64,000 nt of DNA from Ensifer aridi (GTDB taxonomy: Bacteria > Pseudomonadota > Alphaproteobacteria > Rhizobiales > Rhizobiaceae). Each line of letters starts with the position of its first letter. Position 1 is the stretch's first letter. Below the pieces are notes generated by a model, which was given only the letters and a program-made list of their open reading frames with translations, did not search any database and was not told the DNA's origin. Shown here in pieces: positions 36,287-45,022 of this stretch. Both the position numbers and the translations under genes were made by a program. The stretch is from the NCBI RefSeq assembly GCF_002078505.1, contig NZ_LUAV01000002.1, positions 269,832-333,831 of the forward strand, given 5' to 3'.

Positions 36287-36742
36287 AAACGCGATAGCCG
36301 ACTTTCGATCACTCTGCACGCCCTGCTGCACATGGCGGAGCGTCAAATCATTACCTCCGATGAGCTGGCCGCCTGCCTCTCGACCAATCCCGTCGTGGTT
36401 CGCCGCACGATGGCGGGCCTGCGCGAGGCGGGTCTCGTCCGTTCCGAAAAGGGACATGGCGGCGGGTGGTCGCTTGCGCGCGATCTCGCCACCGTTTCGC
36501 TCGCGGACGTCCATGAGGCGCTCGGCGAGGCCGCTTTTTTTGCAATCGGCAACCGAACCGAATCCCCGGGATGCCTCGTCGAGCAGGCCGTCAATGCGGC
36601 CATGGACGGGGCGCTGCGCGATGCCGAGGCTCTGCTCCTCGAGCGGCTGCGGGGGATTAGCCTTGCGGATCTTTCGGAGGATTTTCAGCGCCGCATGGCG
36701 CTTCGTCACCAGAACATGAAGGAGTCGAATTATGGCGGTTGA
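36284..36742 (+). CDS. Rrf2-family transcriptional regulator
   Basis: The 152-residue protein has the Rrf2 winged helix: RLSITLHALLHMAERQIITSDELAACLSTNPVVVRRTMAGLREAGLVRSEKGHGGGWSLAR in order, split here by wing residues HGGGW. There is no Fe-S cysteine triplet of the IscR/NsrR type, only Cys42-like and Cys97-like single residues, so it is probably the non-cluster subgroup. The start ATG 36284 lacks a Shine-Dalgarno and lies within the operator repeat; an upstream in-frame start at 36248 is less likely. It overlaps the next gene by 11 bp. Confidence 0.85.
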   Translation: MKRDSRLSITLHALLHMAERQIITSDELAACLSTNPVVVRRTMAGLREAGLVRSEKGHGGGWSLARDLATVSLADVHEALGEAAFFAIGNRTESPGCLVEQAVNAAMDGALRDAEALLLERLRGISLADLSEDFQRRMALRHQNMKESNYGG

Positions 36743-37621
36743 TGTGGCGATCGTGGGTGGAAGCTATGCGGGGCTCTCGGCGGCGCTGCAACTGGCGAGG
36801 GCGAGGCGCTCCGTCGTCATCATCGACGCCGGGTTGCGCAGGAACCGTTTCGCCGAACCTCCCATGGTTTCTTGAGCCGTGACGGCGAGGCGCCCTCGGC
36901 GATCGCCGAGAGCGGCCGACGACAATTGCTGGCCTATCCCAATGTGCGCTTCGTCGAAGGGACGGCCGAAACGGCGGGACGAGAGGGAGCCGACTTCTTG
37001 GTTTCGCTTCGGGACGAGAAGATCGGAGCACGCCGGTTGATCCTGGCAACGGGAGTGGTCGATGAATTGCCGCCGATACCGGGACTTGAGGAACGCTGGG
37101 GCCGCAGCGTCTTTCATTGCCCCTATTGCCACGGCTATGAACTCGGCCAGGGCAGGATCGGCATCTTGGCGACGGGAGACCACAGCTTCCATCAGGCGAT
37201 GATGCTGCCGGACTGGGGACCGACCACGCTTTTCGTCAATGGCACGTTCGAGCCTGATGCCGCTGAGGAGGCGATGCTCGCGGCACGCGGTGTGGAGATC
37301 GCAAGGGAAGGCGTCGTCGCCGTTGAAGGGTCAAAAGCGATCGTGATCCTGGCCGGCGGGCGGGAGGTCTCGCTCGACGGTCTGTTCGTCACTCCGCGGA
37401 TGCGCATGGCGAGCGACCTGCCAGCCGCGCTCGGTTGCGCTTTCGACGAGGGGCCGCTCGGCCCCTACATCCGGACGAATGAGGCAAAGGAGACGAGCGT
37501 CGCCGGCATCTATGCCTGCGGCGATGCGGCACGGGCGGCGGGCTCTGTCTCCCATGCCGTTGGCGACGGCGTCACGGCAGGCATGGCTGCGCACCGTTCG
37601 CTGATCTTCGACATGCATTGA
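36732..37621 (+). pseudogene. Thioredoxin-reductase-like FAD/NAD(P) oxidoreductase gene, frameshifted
   Basis: ATG 36732 (AAGGAG upstream) starts MAVDVAIVGGSYAGLSAALQ, a complete FAD-binding motif, and runs to RNRFAEPPMVS and a stop at 36873. The minus-one frame continues as SHGFLSRDGEAPSAIAE, through the redox-like CPYC in FHCPYCHGYE and ending IYACGDAARAAGSV, to 37621. Family homologues read RNRFAEASHGFL, so one base is missing near 36858. Intact length would be about 296 residues. It overlaps the Rrf2 gene and so is probably its redox target gene. The break may be real or a sequencing error. Confidence 0.75.
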
Positions 37622-37682
37622 GGCAAGCCTCCGCTCGGAAGCACCGCGTCTGGCCCGTTGGCGCCATTCGACGTGCATCAGC

Positions 37683-37728
37683 GTGGGACGAGGAAAAAGT
37701 GTGCGCGGTTTTTCGCCCGCATCCCGCG
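37683..37728. repeat. Rhizobial short repeat, GTGTGCGCGG family, copy C
   Basis: GGAAAAAGTGTGCGCGG then TTTTTCGCCCGCATCCCGCG matches the copies at 4596 and 23971. It lies between convergent genes, ending just before the SDR stop codon. Confidence 0.7.
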
Positions 37729-37733
37729 CTTAT

Positions 37734-38510
37734 CTAAAGCATCGACCGGCAGAGCCCGCCATCGACGGGGAGCGCGACGCCGGTGATGTAGGCAGCTTGG
37801 CGGCTCGCGAGAAAAGCCGCGGCGGCCCCGAATTCGGCGGGCGTTCCGTAACGGCCGACAGGGATCTCGGACTGGCTGCGCGCGGCGACCGTCTCGACGC
37901 TCACGCCCTCGCTCGCAGCATCCGTTCGATTGAAGCTCAGCGTCCGGTCTGTCGCGAGCCGCCCGGGGAGCAGCATGTTGACCGTGACGCCGTCGACCGC
38001 GACCTCGCCGGCGAGCGTCTTCATCCAACCGGCTAGTGCGCTGCGTAGCGCATTGGAAGCGGTCAAGCTCGGGATCGGCTCGCGGATGCTGGTGGAGGCA
38101 ACGGCGATGATGCGGCCGAAGCGGCGCGCCCGCATCGCCGGCAGCAGACGGTGGACGATGCGCATGCCCGAAAGCACCATCGCCTCGAACTGTGCCCGCC
38201 AGAATTCCGAATCGACATCTGCGGCGAGCGTCGGCGGCGGTCCGCCGCCGTTCAGGACCAGGATGTCGATCGTGCCGAAGGTCGCCAACCGGTTGAGGAA
38301 CGGGTCTATGGCTTCCGGATTTGCAAGGTCGAGCGAAAAGCCCGCCGCGGCAGGCCCGATCTCGCTAGCGACCTTCATCGCCGCTTCTTCGTTCCGGCCC
38401 GTCAACGCGACGGCGACGCCTTCGGCCGCGAGCGCTTCGGCGATGCCGCGTCCGAGTCCCTTGCTGCCGCCGAGAACGAGAGCTCGTCTGCCTCCGATGC
38501 CGAGATCCAT
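37734..38510 (-). CDS. Short-chain dehydrogenase/reductase lacking the usual Tyr-Lys pair
   Basis: The 258-residue protein has the SDR dinucleotide motif GGSKGLG (14-20), LVLNGGGPPP (NAG-like) and a C-terminal GVALPVDGG. After the active-site Ser region (VASTSIREP) the expected YxxxK is replaced: residues 150-157 read TASNALRS, with Asn153 and Ser157. Either this is a recognised non-canonical SDR subgroup or it is inactive as a dehydrogenase. It is read towards a repeat and convergent with the oxidoreductase remnant. Confidence 0.85.
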   Translation of the reverse strand: MDLGIGGRRALVLGGSKGLGRGIAEALAAEGVAVALTGRNEEAAMKVASEIGPAAAGFSLDLANPEAIDPFLNRLATFGTIDILVLNGGGPPPTLAADVDSEFWRAQFEAMVLSGMRIVHRLLPAMRARRFGRIIAVASTSIREPIPSLTASNALRSALAGWMKTLAGEVAVDGVTVNMLLPGRLATDRTLSFNRTDAASEGVSVETVAARSQSEIPVGRYGTPAEFGAAAAFLASRQAAYITGVALPVDGGLCRSML

Positions 38511-38589
38511 GGTTCGTTACCTCCGTCTCCAGTTCCCGCCGTTGAAGCTTGCTCCGCCCGGTCAAAGGCGGGCGGGACTGTCTTTGCGA

Positions 38590-39087
38590 TCACGGGCGTA
38601 GGCGCGCCATCGCCAAGACGTCTGCAAGCACGCCGTCGCGCATGGCGTAGGACTTCAGGGTGCCCTCGGTGACGAAGCCCGCCTGCCGGTAGAGGGCGAT
38701 CGCGGCCTCGTTGTCGGTGAAGACGGTGAGTTCGATGCGGGAAATGCCGAGCCAGCGGTCTGCCGCCTCGATCAGCGCCTCGAGCAATGCCTTGCCGATG
38801 CCGCGGCGCCTGTAGTCGTCATGGACTGACATGCCGAGATCGGCAGCATGCTGCCGCCGGCCCCTGTGCCGGTGCAAGCCGGCGACCCCGACGATGATGC
38901 CTTCGAGCTCGGCGACGATGAGCGTGTCAGTCTCCGTGAAGTTTTCGAGCCATTTCCGCGTCTGTTCCGGACGCGCGAAGGGCAGGCGCAGCGTGCCGGC
39001 GCGAACGCCGGGCAGGTCCCGCAGGGCAGCGATCGCCTCCCAATCGGAGACAGAGGCGGCACGGATACGGAGAGAAGGTGTGCTCAT
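38590..39087 (-). CDS. GNAT-family N-acetyltransferase
   Basis: The 165-residue protein has the GNAT acetyl-CoA-binding motif DDYRRRGIGKALLEALIEAA, preceded by IIVGVAGLHRH and followed by ELTVFTDNEAAIALYRQAGF. The last part resembles RimJ/phosphinothricin-type N-acetyltransferases. ATG 39087 is chosen because GAGG lies five bases upstream; ATG 39090 is next to it. The substrate is unknown. It sits upstream of the SDR gene, with a 79-bp gap, on the same strand. Confidence 0.85.
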   Translation of the reverse strand: MSTPSLRIRAASVSDWEAIAALRDLPGVRAGTLRLPFARPEQTRKWLENFTETDTLIVAELEGIIVGVAGLHRHRGRRQHAADLGMSVHDDYRRRGIGKALLEALIEAADRWLGISRIELTVFTDNEAAIALYRQAGFVTEGTLKSYAMRDGVLADVLAMARLRP

Positions 39088-39168
39088 CATTTCCTCTTCG
39101 GTGGACAAGAAAGTAATTTGCCGCACTGCCCTTACCCTTCGCCCCCGCTTGCCGGGAGAGGGCTACTG

Positions 39169-39270
39169 CATGTTTCCTTGAATCGTAGCTGATTTAAGGA
39201 CAAAAACATGCGGCAATTTAGAGTGCTACCGCGTCCTTTGTACGTTTGAAAAGACGCACGGCGCCGTAGG
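39169..39270. repeat. RIME-like rhizobial intergenic repeat, copy 2
   Basis: CATGTTTCCTTGAATCG and GATTTAAGGACAAAAACATG form an imperfect inverted repeat, followed by GCAATTTAGAGTGCTACCGC and GAAAAGACGCACGGCGCCGT. The layout matches 1038-1115. It lies between the GNAT gene start and the ubiB stop. Confidence 0.7.
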
Positions 39271-39299
39271 TGAGGGGCAAATCACCACGGCACGATCTC

Positions 39300-40874
39300 T
39301 CAAGCAAGGTGCCAGGCGATATAAAGAAGCGTTGCCGCGATGAGCCAAAGGGCGATGCGGCCGGAGCGGGTGTGGCGCGCCTCCGCCCTGCCGATCGCTT
39401 CGGCCGTCTCCGCATCGAAGCGCAGACCGTTCTCGGTCATGGCCATGATTTCCGCGGAGAAGCGTTCCGTGCGGGCGGCGATTTCGGGGGCCGCTTCGGC
39501 GACCCTGAGCGCCGCATGCAGACCGTCGCGCAAATCCGCGACGATGCGTTTCGGCCCGAGATTGTCCCTGATCCATTTGCCGACGACCGGTTCGGACGCC
39601 CGCCACATGTTGAAGCGCGGATTGAGCGTGCGCGCGACGCCCTCGACGACGACCATCGTCTTTTGCAGCATCACGAGCTCGGGCCGCGTCTGCATGTCGA
39701 AGAGTTCGGTGACCTCGAAAAGCAGCGTCAGCAGCTTCGCCATCGAGATCGTCTCGGCCGGCTGACCGTGGATCGGCTCGCCGATGGCGCGGATCGCCTG
39801 AGCGAAGCTCGCGGCGTCGTGATGCGAGGGGACATAGCCGGCCTCGAAATGCACGTCGGCGACGCGCTGGTAGTCGCGCGTGATGAAGCCGTAGAGGATC
39901 TCGGCAAGGAAGCGGCGCTCCTTCCGGCCGAGCCGGCCGACGATACCCATGTCGACGGCGACGATATGGCCGGCCTCATCGACGAACAGATTGCCCTGAT
40001 GCATGTCGGCGTGAAAGAAGCCGTCGCGCAACGTGTGCCGCAGGAAGGACTGGATCAGCGTTTCGGCAAGCCGGTTCAGATCATGGCCGGCGGCCCTCAG
40101 GCCTTCGATGTCCGACATTTTCACGCCGTCGATCCATTCCATCGTCACGACGTCGCGGCCCGTGCGTTCCCAGTCGACCTTGGGTACGCGAAACCCGGAA
40201 TCTTCCTTGGTGTTCTCGGCAAGTTCGGAAAGCGCCGCGGCCTCGAGTCTCAGGTCCATTTCGACCTTGGTCGTCTGCTCGAGCGTCTTCGTCACTTCGA
40301 CCGGCTTCAGCCGGCGCGTATAGGGCAGGAAGCGCTCCTGCATGCGCGAGACGAGATACATCGCCTCGATGTCGGCGGCGAAGCGCTGGCGCACACCCGG
40401 GCGGATAACCTTGACGGCCACTTTCTCGTGACGGCCGTCGCGCAGGATTACAGCCGGATGCACCTGGGCGATCGATGCCGCGGCCATCGGTTCGGCAAAT
40501 TCCGTGAAGAGCGACTCGATGCGGCGGCCGAGCGAGGCTTCGATCGCCGCCTTGGCGTCGCTTTGCGGAAAAGTCGCCATCCGGTCCTGCAGGAGCGAGA
40601 GGTCAGCGGCGAGCTCGGCGCCGACGACATCCGGGCGCGTCGCCAGAAACTGCCCGATCTTGACATAGGAGGGGCCGAGTCGCTCGACGGCACGAGCGAG
40701 CCGACCACTGCGCGCCTCGAGCCGCGCCTCGCGGCGCGCAAGCAGACCGGCGAGCCTTTGCACGAGACGCGCCAGCGGAGGAAGGTGTTCGGACGGGACC
40801 GCCGCAAAGGCGTTCTCGCGTGCCAGAACCCAGCCGATCCGCACAAGACGGAAATATGCTCCAGGCGTGCTCAT
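39300..40874 (-). CDS. ubiB: Ubiquinone biosynthesis atypical kinase/ATPase UbiB
   Basis: UbiB is an ABC1/ADCK-type atypical kinase-like ATPase required for ubiquinone synthesis at the membrane. The 524-residue protein has the KxGQ motif in SYVKIGQFLATRPD, the alanine-rich loop AAASIAQVH, catalytic lysine region KVAVKVIRPG, DGFFHADMHQGNLF and VAVDMGIVGRLG. Its C-terminus is a membrane helix (IALWLIAATLLYIAW). ATG 40874 (MSTPGAYFRL) lies 4 bp after the ubiE stop, so the two are co-transcribed. Confidence 0.94.
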   Translation of the reverse strand: MSTPGAYFRLVRIGWVLARENAFAAVPSEHLPPLARLVQRLAGLLARREARLEARSGRLARAVERLGPSYVKIGQFLATRPDVVGAELAADLSLLQDRMATFPQSDAKAAIEASLGRRIESLFTEFAEPMAAASIAQVHPAVILRDGRHEKVAVKVIRPGVRQRFAADIEAMYLVSRMQERFLPYTRRLKPVEVTKTLEQTTKVEMDLRLEAAALSELAENTKEDSGFRVPKVDWERTGRDVVTMEWIDGVKMSDIEGLRAAGHDLNRLAETLIQSFLRHTLRDGFFHADMHQGNLFVDEAGHIVAVDMGIVGRLGRKERRFLAEILYGFITRDYQRVADVHFEAGYVPSHHDAASFAQAIRAIGEPIHGQPAETISMAKLLTLLFEVTELFDMQTRPELVMLQKTMVVVEGVARTLNPRFNMWRASEPVVGKWIRDNLGPKRIVADLRDGLHAALRVAEAAPEIAARTERFSAEIMAMTENGLRFDAETAEAIGRAEARHTRSGRIALWLIAATLLYIAWHLA

Positions 40875-40878
40875 GCGG

Positions 40879-41655
40879 TCAGATTTTCCAGCCGGAATGC
40901 AGCGCCGCGATACCGCCGGTATAGTTGGTGAAGGAAACGCGGGAGAAGCCGGCATTGCCGATCATGGTCGCGAAATCGCGCTGGTTCGGGAATTTCCGGA
41001 TCGATTCGACCAGATACTGGTAGGGCGCGTCGTCGCCGGTGATGAGCTTGCCGAATCTCGGGATCGCATGGAACGACCAAGCGTCGTAAAAGCTGTCGAG
41101 CAGCGGCATCTCGACCTCGGAGAATTCGAGCACGAGCAACCGCCCGCCGCGCTTCAGCACCCGGTATGCTTCTTTCAGCGCCACCTCGATGCGCGGCACG
41201 TTGCGGATGCCGAAAGCGATCGTATAGGCGTCGAAGGAACTTGCCGGGAAGGGCAGGTCCTCGGCATTGGCCTCGACAAAGTCGAGATTGGCGAGAAGAC
41301 CCTTTTTGCGGGCGCGCTCGGCGCCGACGGCGAGCATCGAACCGTTGATGTCGAGCACGGTCGCGTGCGCCTTTCGGTCCGATGCCTCGACGATGCGGAA
41401 GGCGATGTCCCCGGTGCCGCCGGCCACGTCGAGAACGCGATAATCTTCCCGGCTTGGCGGGTTCAGCGCGGCGATCATCGCATCCTTCCAGATGCGGTGC
41501 AGACCTGCCGACATCACATCGTTCATGATGTCGTAGCGCTTGGCGACCTTGTGGAAGACGTCGTTGACGAGCGGCTGTTTCTCGTCCGCGCCGACTTCGC
41601 GGAAGCCGAAGGATGTCTCCATCCCGCCACCCGCCGATACGCGCTCATCCGCCAT
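40879..41655 (-). CDS. ubiE: Ubiquinone/menaquinone C-methyltransferase UbiE
   Basis: UbiE methylates the benzoquinol ring of the ubiquinone precursor using SAM. The 258-residue protein has motif [15 protein letters not shown], the family signatures [17 protein letters not shown] and [15 protein letters not shown], and ends [18 protein letters not shown] 41655 has GGAG seven bases upstream. It is the first gene of ubiE-ubiB and divergent from mutM, with a repeat in between. Confidence 0.95.
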   Translation of the reverse strand: MADERVSAGGGMETSFGFREVGADEKQPLVNDVFHKVAKRYDIMNDVMSAGLHRIWKDAMIAALNPPSREDYRVLDVAGGTGDIAFRIVEASDRKAHATVLDINGSMLAVGAERARKKGLLANLDFVEANAEDLPFPASSFDAYTIAFGIRNVPRIEVALKEAYRVLKRGGRLLVLEFSEVEMPLLDSFYDAWSFHAIPRFGKLITGDDAPYQYLVESIRKFPNQRDFATMIGNAGFSRVSFTNYTGGIAALHSGWKI

Positions 41656-41742
41656 ACGAAAACTCCACTTCAATCAAATTCGCCGGCACCATAGCGAAAT
41701 CGTCCCACACACGCTATCTCAGCGGCAGGGATATCGCCGCGG

Positions 41743-41803
41743 CCCACGCACCGTGCGTCTTTCGGACGCACGAGGGCGGCTATGACACTTTGAATCGCTG
41801 CAT
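41743..41803. repeat. RIME-like rhizobial intergenic repeat, copy 3 (inverted)
   Basis: CACCGTGCGTCTTTCGGACGCACG then GGCTATGACACTTTGAATCGCTGCAT is the reverse complement layout of copies 1, 2 and 4. GTGCGTC/GACGCAC forms a seven-base-pair hairpin. It lies in the ubiE-mutM divergent gap and could affect both promoters. Confidence 0.65.
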
Positions 41804-41880
41804 CCCTATAGGTCATCAACCCTGAGATGGGAATGCATGCGCGGCGGTGGAATGAATAAAGGATAAAGGGAAGACGGCCG

Positions 41881-42771
41881 ATGCCGGAATTGCCTGAGGT
41901 CGAGACGGTCAAACGAGGATTGGCGCCGACGATGGAGGGGGCGCTTCTGGTGCGGGCGGAACTGCGCCGGCCGGATCTGCGCTTTCCGTTTCCTGAGAAT
42001 TTCGCCGCCGCCGTTTCCGGCCGCCGGATCCTCGCGCTCTCGCGCCGAGCCAAATATCTGATGATCGATCTGGAAGGCGGCGACGTGATCGTCGCGCATC
42101 TCGGCATGTCCGGCTCTTTCCGGATTGAGTCCGGCGTTGGTCCCGCGACGCCCGGTGTTTTCCACCATCCGCGCGGCAAGGACGAGAAGCACGATCACGT
42201 GGTCTTTCATCTCGATGCGCGGTCGGGCCCGGCACGGGTGATCTACAACGATCCGCGCCGCTTCGGCTTCATGGATCTCGCGCGGCGTGAGTCGATTACC
42301 GAGCACGTCTTCTTCCGCGATCTCGGGGCTGAGCCGACGGGCAACGCACTCGACGCCGCCTATCTCGCCGCCCGCTTTGCCGGCAAGGCGCAGCCGCTGA
42401 AAGCCGCCCTTCTCGATCAGAAGACGATCGCCGGGCTCGGCAATATCTATGTCTGCGAGGCGCTTTGGCGCTCAGGCCTGTCGCCGAAAAGGGCGGCCGG
42501 CACGCTCGTCGACAAGCGTGGTCGCGCAAGGCAAGCCTTGTTCACGCTAACGGAGGCGATCCGCGCGGTGATCGCCGATGCGATCGTGGCCGGCGGCTCC
42601 TCCTTGAAGGATCACATCCGGGCTGACGGCAGCCTCGGCTATTTCCAGCACAGCTTCTCCGTCTACGATCGGGAAGGCGAGGCTTGCCGCACGCCCGGCT
42701 GTCGCGGTACGGTCGCCCGCATCGTTCAGGCGGGGCGCTCGACCTTTTATTGTCCGCGCTGCCAGAAATAG
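41881..42771 (+). CDS. mutM: Formamidopyrimidine-DNA glycosylase (Fpg)
   Basis: MutM removes 8-oxoguanine and ring-opened purines from DNA and nicks the backbone. The 296-residue protein begins MPELPEVET; Pro2 is the catalytic nucleophile and Glu3 the acid. It has the helix-two-turn-helix [20 protein letters not shown], the lysine loop [17 protein letters not shown] and a C-terminal zinc finger CRTPGC...CPRC. Family length is about 270-300 residues. Confidence 0.96.
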   Translation: MPELPEVETVKRGLAPTMEGALLVRAELRRPDLRFPFPENFAAAVSGRRILALSRRAKYLMIDLEGGDVIVAHLGMSGSFRIESGVGPATPGVFHHPRGKDEKHDHVVFHLDARSGPARVIYNDPRRFGFMDLARRESITEHVFFRDLGAEPTGNALDAAYLAARFAGKAQPLKAALLDQKTIAGLGNIYVCEALWRSGLSPKRAAGTLVDKRGRARQALFTLTEAIRAVIADAIVAGGSSLKDHIRADGSLGYFQHSFSVYDREGEACRTPGCRGTVARIVQAGRSTFYCPRCQK

Positions 42772-42856
42772 GGCGGCATGAGGAAGGATGCGTGCCGTTT
42801 GCCGGCGCATTTGCTCTCGCCTGATGGCAATAGAGTCGCAAGTGGAGGAGACGGGA

Positions 42857-43630
42857 ATGAGTTACGAGACGCTGCTGGTCGAAACGCGCGGGCGCGTGGG
42901 CCTGATCACGCTCAATCGGCCGCAGGCGCTGAACGCCTTGAATTCGGTCCTGATGCGCGAACTCGACGCGGCTTTGAAGGCCTTCGATGCCGACAAGGCG
43001 GTGGGCGCGATCGTCATCACCGGCTCCGAGAAGGCCTTTGCCGCCGGCGCCGACATCAAGGAAATGCAGGCGCTCGATTTCGTCGACAGTTATCTCGGCG
43101 ACTTCCTCGGCGGCTGGGAGCACGTGGCGGGCGCCCGCAAGCCGATGATCGCAGCCGTTTCCGGCTTCGCGCTCGGCGGCGGCTGCGAGCTCGCCATGAT
43201 GTGCGACTTCATCATCGCGTCGGAAACGGCGAAGTTCGGTCAGCCGGAAATCACGCTCGGCGTCATGCCCGGCATGGGCGGGTCGCAGCGACTCATCCGC
43301 GCCGTCGGCAAGGCGAAGGCGATGGACCTCATCTTGACCGGCCGGATGATGGACGCGGCGGAGGCAGAGCGCTCGGGACTCGTTTCGCGTGTGGTGCCGC
43401 CGGAGAAGCTTTTGGACGAGGCGCTCGGCGCCGCCGAGAAGATCGCATCCTTCTCGCTGCCGGCGGCGATGATGGCCAAGGAGGCGGTCAATCGTGCCCT
43501 GGAGCTGACGCTTGCCGAAGGACTTCGCTTCGAGCGGCGGCTTTTCCAGTCGCTTTTTGCGACCGAGGACCAGAAGGAGGGAATGGCCGCCTTCGTCGCG
43601 AAGCGCAAAGCGGACTTCAAGCACAAGTGA
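42857..43630 (+). CDS. Enoyl-CoA hydratase
   Basis: This crotonase-family enzyme hydrates trans-2-enoyl-CoA in fatty-acid beta-oxidation. The 257-residue protein has the oxyanion segments [13 protein letters not shown] and [17 protein letters not shown], with the catalytic glutamates in the [20 protein letters not shown] loop. ATG 42857 has GGAGGAGACGGGA upstream and is preferred to longer frames. It lies 86 bp after mutM and upstream of rpsT on the same strand, the usual order in rhizobia. Confidence 0.93.
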   Translation: MSYETLLVETRGRVGLITLNRPQALNALNSVLMRELDAALKAFDADKAVGAIVITGSEKAFAAGADIKEMQALDFVDSYLGDFLGGWEHVAGARKPMIAAVSGFALGGGCELAMMCDFIIASETAKFGQPEITLGVMPGMGGSQRLIRAVGKAKAMDLILTGRMMDAAEAERSGLVSRVVPPEKLLDEALGAAEKIASFSLPAAMMAKEAVNRALELTLAEGLRFERRLFQSLFATEDQKEGMAAFVAKRKADFKHK

Positions 43631-43679
43631 GCAAGGCACCCGCGAGCGTGGGCGGGGCGCGGTTTTCGCAAATTGCGCG

Positions 43680-43707
43680 TTGACGCGAGGTCGGTTTCCC
43701 GCTATAC
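43680..43707 (+). promoter_or_regulatory. Sigma-70 promoter for rpsT
   Basis: TTGACG (43680-43685) and CTATAC (43702-43707) are 16 bp apart, close to the Sinorhizobium consensus TTGAC-N17-CTATAT. The predicted start near 43714 gives a leader of about 125 bases before rpsT. Confidence 0.6.
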
Positions 43708-43837
43708 GCCGCCCTCAGTTTGGAACGCCCTCACGCGAGGCTTTCCGATAATGCTCCCAAATTTGCTTGGATGACAGGTCGCAGTGACCCGGCACGGCGA
43801 AGGCGGAGTTCATGTCAGTTTTCGAAGAGAGGCATCC

Positions 43838-44104
43838 ATGGCCAATACAACTTCGGCGAAAAAGGCGACCCGCAAGATCGCACGCCGTACCGCAGTGAAC
43901 AAAGCTCGCCGTTCGCGTATCCGCAGCTTCGTCCGCAAGGTTGAAGAGGCGATCGCTTCCGGCGATCAGGCAGTCGCAGCCGAAGCGCTCAAGGCAGCAC
44001 AGCCGGAACTGATGCGCGCCGCTACCAAGGGCGTGCTGCATGCCAACACGGCCTCGCGCAAGGTTTCCCGCCTCGCACAGCGCGTCAAGGCCCTTTCGGT
44101 CTAA
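43838..44104 (+). CDS. rpsT: 30S ribosomal protein S20
   Basis: S20 binds 16S rRNA in the body of the 30S subunit. The 88-residue, Lys/Arg/Ala-rich protein starts [17 protein letters not shown] and ends [17 protein letters not shown], standard for the family. It has its own promoter and terminator, and so is a single-gene unit between the enoyl-CoA hydratase gene and dnaA. Confidence 0.96.
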   Translation: MANTTSAKKATRKIARRTAVNKARRSRIRSFVRKVEEAIASGDQAVAAEALKAAQPELMRAATKGVLHANTASRKVSRLAQRVKALSV

Positions 44105-44130
44105 CCCGGCTAAACAAAAATCTGTTAACG

Positions 44131-44158
44131 AAAAGCCCGGCGTAAGTGCCGGGCTTTT
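44131..44158 (+). terminator. Rho-independent terminator of rpsT
   Basis: AAAAGCCCGGC (44131-44141) pairs with GCCGGGCTTTT (44148-44158) around GTAAGT, with the T-run forming the end of the stem. It follows the rpsT stop by 27 bp. Confidence 0.85.
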
Positions 44159-44160
44159 CG

Positions 44161-45022
44161 GATTCATCGTCCCGGTTGCTTCGTGTTGCGGCGGTTGTGT
44201 CAATGCCGTGACAAAATTTATGGTGATGTATCAACAACTTGCGAGAGGTTGCACCCGAGGGGCCATCTCGCGGCGTGGATGGTTCCCGTCGAAAACGAGT
44301 CAAGAGAATTTTTTATTTTTTTCTTTTTCGCCAGCTAAGCAAGAACACAAAAAACAAAACCCTTGATTCGACAGGGATTCTTCAGGGACTCGGAAAGCGG
44401 CATGCAAAACGCGGCGCGAGAGTCAACTGGCAGCGTTTGAAGACGAGCAAAAATCGCGATTGATCTTGCCGAGCGATCCTGCCTAAATGGCTCCCACAGG
44501 GGACACGGATCATATCTGTACGAGGAAGTTTTGAGGTCATTTCAACGAGATGGCTTTGGGCTTTCCGTTTCCTGTGGCGGGGATCTCCACGTCGTTCAAT
44601 CAGACAAGTCGAGATGATAAATCCGGGCGAGCCTTCGCTCCGGAACGAGGATCTTTCGTCTTGTGGTTGTCGGGGCGGGGCCTTCGTGGGTTTGTGTAAA
44701 GCGTCGGAGGATGAAGGAGACTGCGGCCGTCCGTTTCGTACGAGGGTGCGGACTGGCCGATGACGAGGAAAATGATTCCGCAAGGCTTGAAAGCAGCCGC
44801 ACGGAATCGATAAGGCGAGGCGCGAGGGGACATCCGACCAAGCGAAGGCGGGCGGATGCGCGTAGCGCGCACCGCGACCGGGATATGAGGAGCCCGGTTT
44901 CGGTGCGACAGGGCGTTCGTCGGACGCGGCATGGCCTTTCAAGGCAGCCGTGGCAGGCGGGCATAAGAGATGAGGCCGGCAGCGATGACGGCATCGGAGA
45001 ATGATATTTGGAAGGCGGCAAC
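44161..45022 (+). other. Long dnaA upstream region
   Basis: About 860 bp separate the rpsT terminator from dnaA without a convincing gene. The first part contains a T-rich then A-rich tract (44313-44362) in otherwise GC-rich DNA. The rest is ordinary in composition and contains a promoter candidate. Short open frames on the minus strand here lack family features. I saw no cluster of TTATCCACA-type DnaA boxes. Confidence 0.6.
44460..44488 (+). promoter_or_regulatory. Candidate dnaA promoter
   Basis: TTGATC (44460-44465) and CTAAAT (44483-44488) are spaced by exactly 17 bp. The transcript would start near 44495 and give a leader of roughly 530 nt before dnaA. It is the best match seen in the upstream region. 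Confidence 0.4.

Noticed and set aside
44161..45022. Replication origin next to dnaA
   Set aside because: No cluster of DnaA boxes was seen, and in Sinorhizobium the chromosome origin is known to lie elsewhere, near hemE. The AT island alone is not enough.
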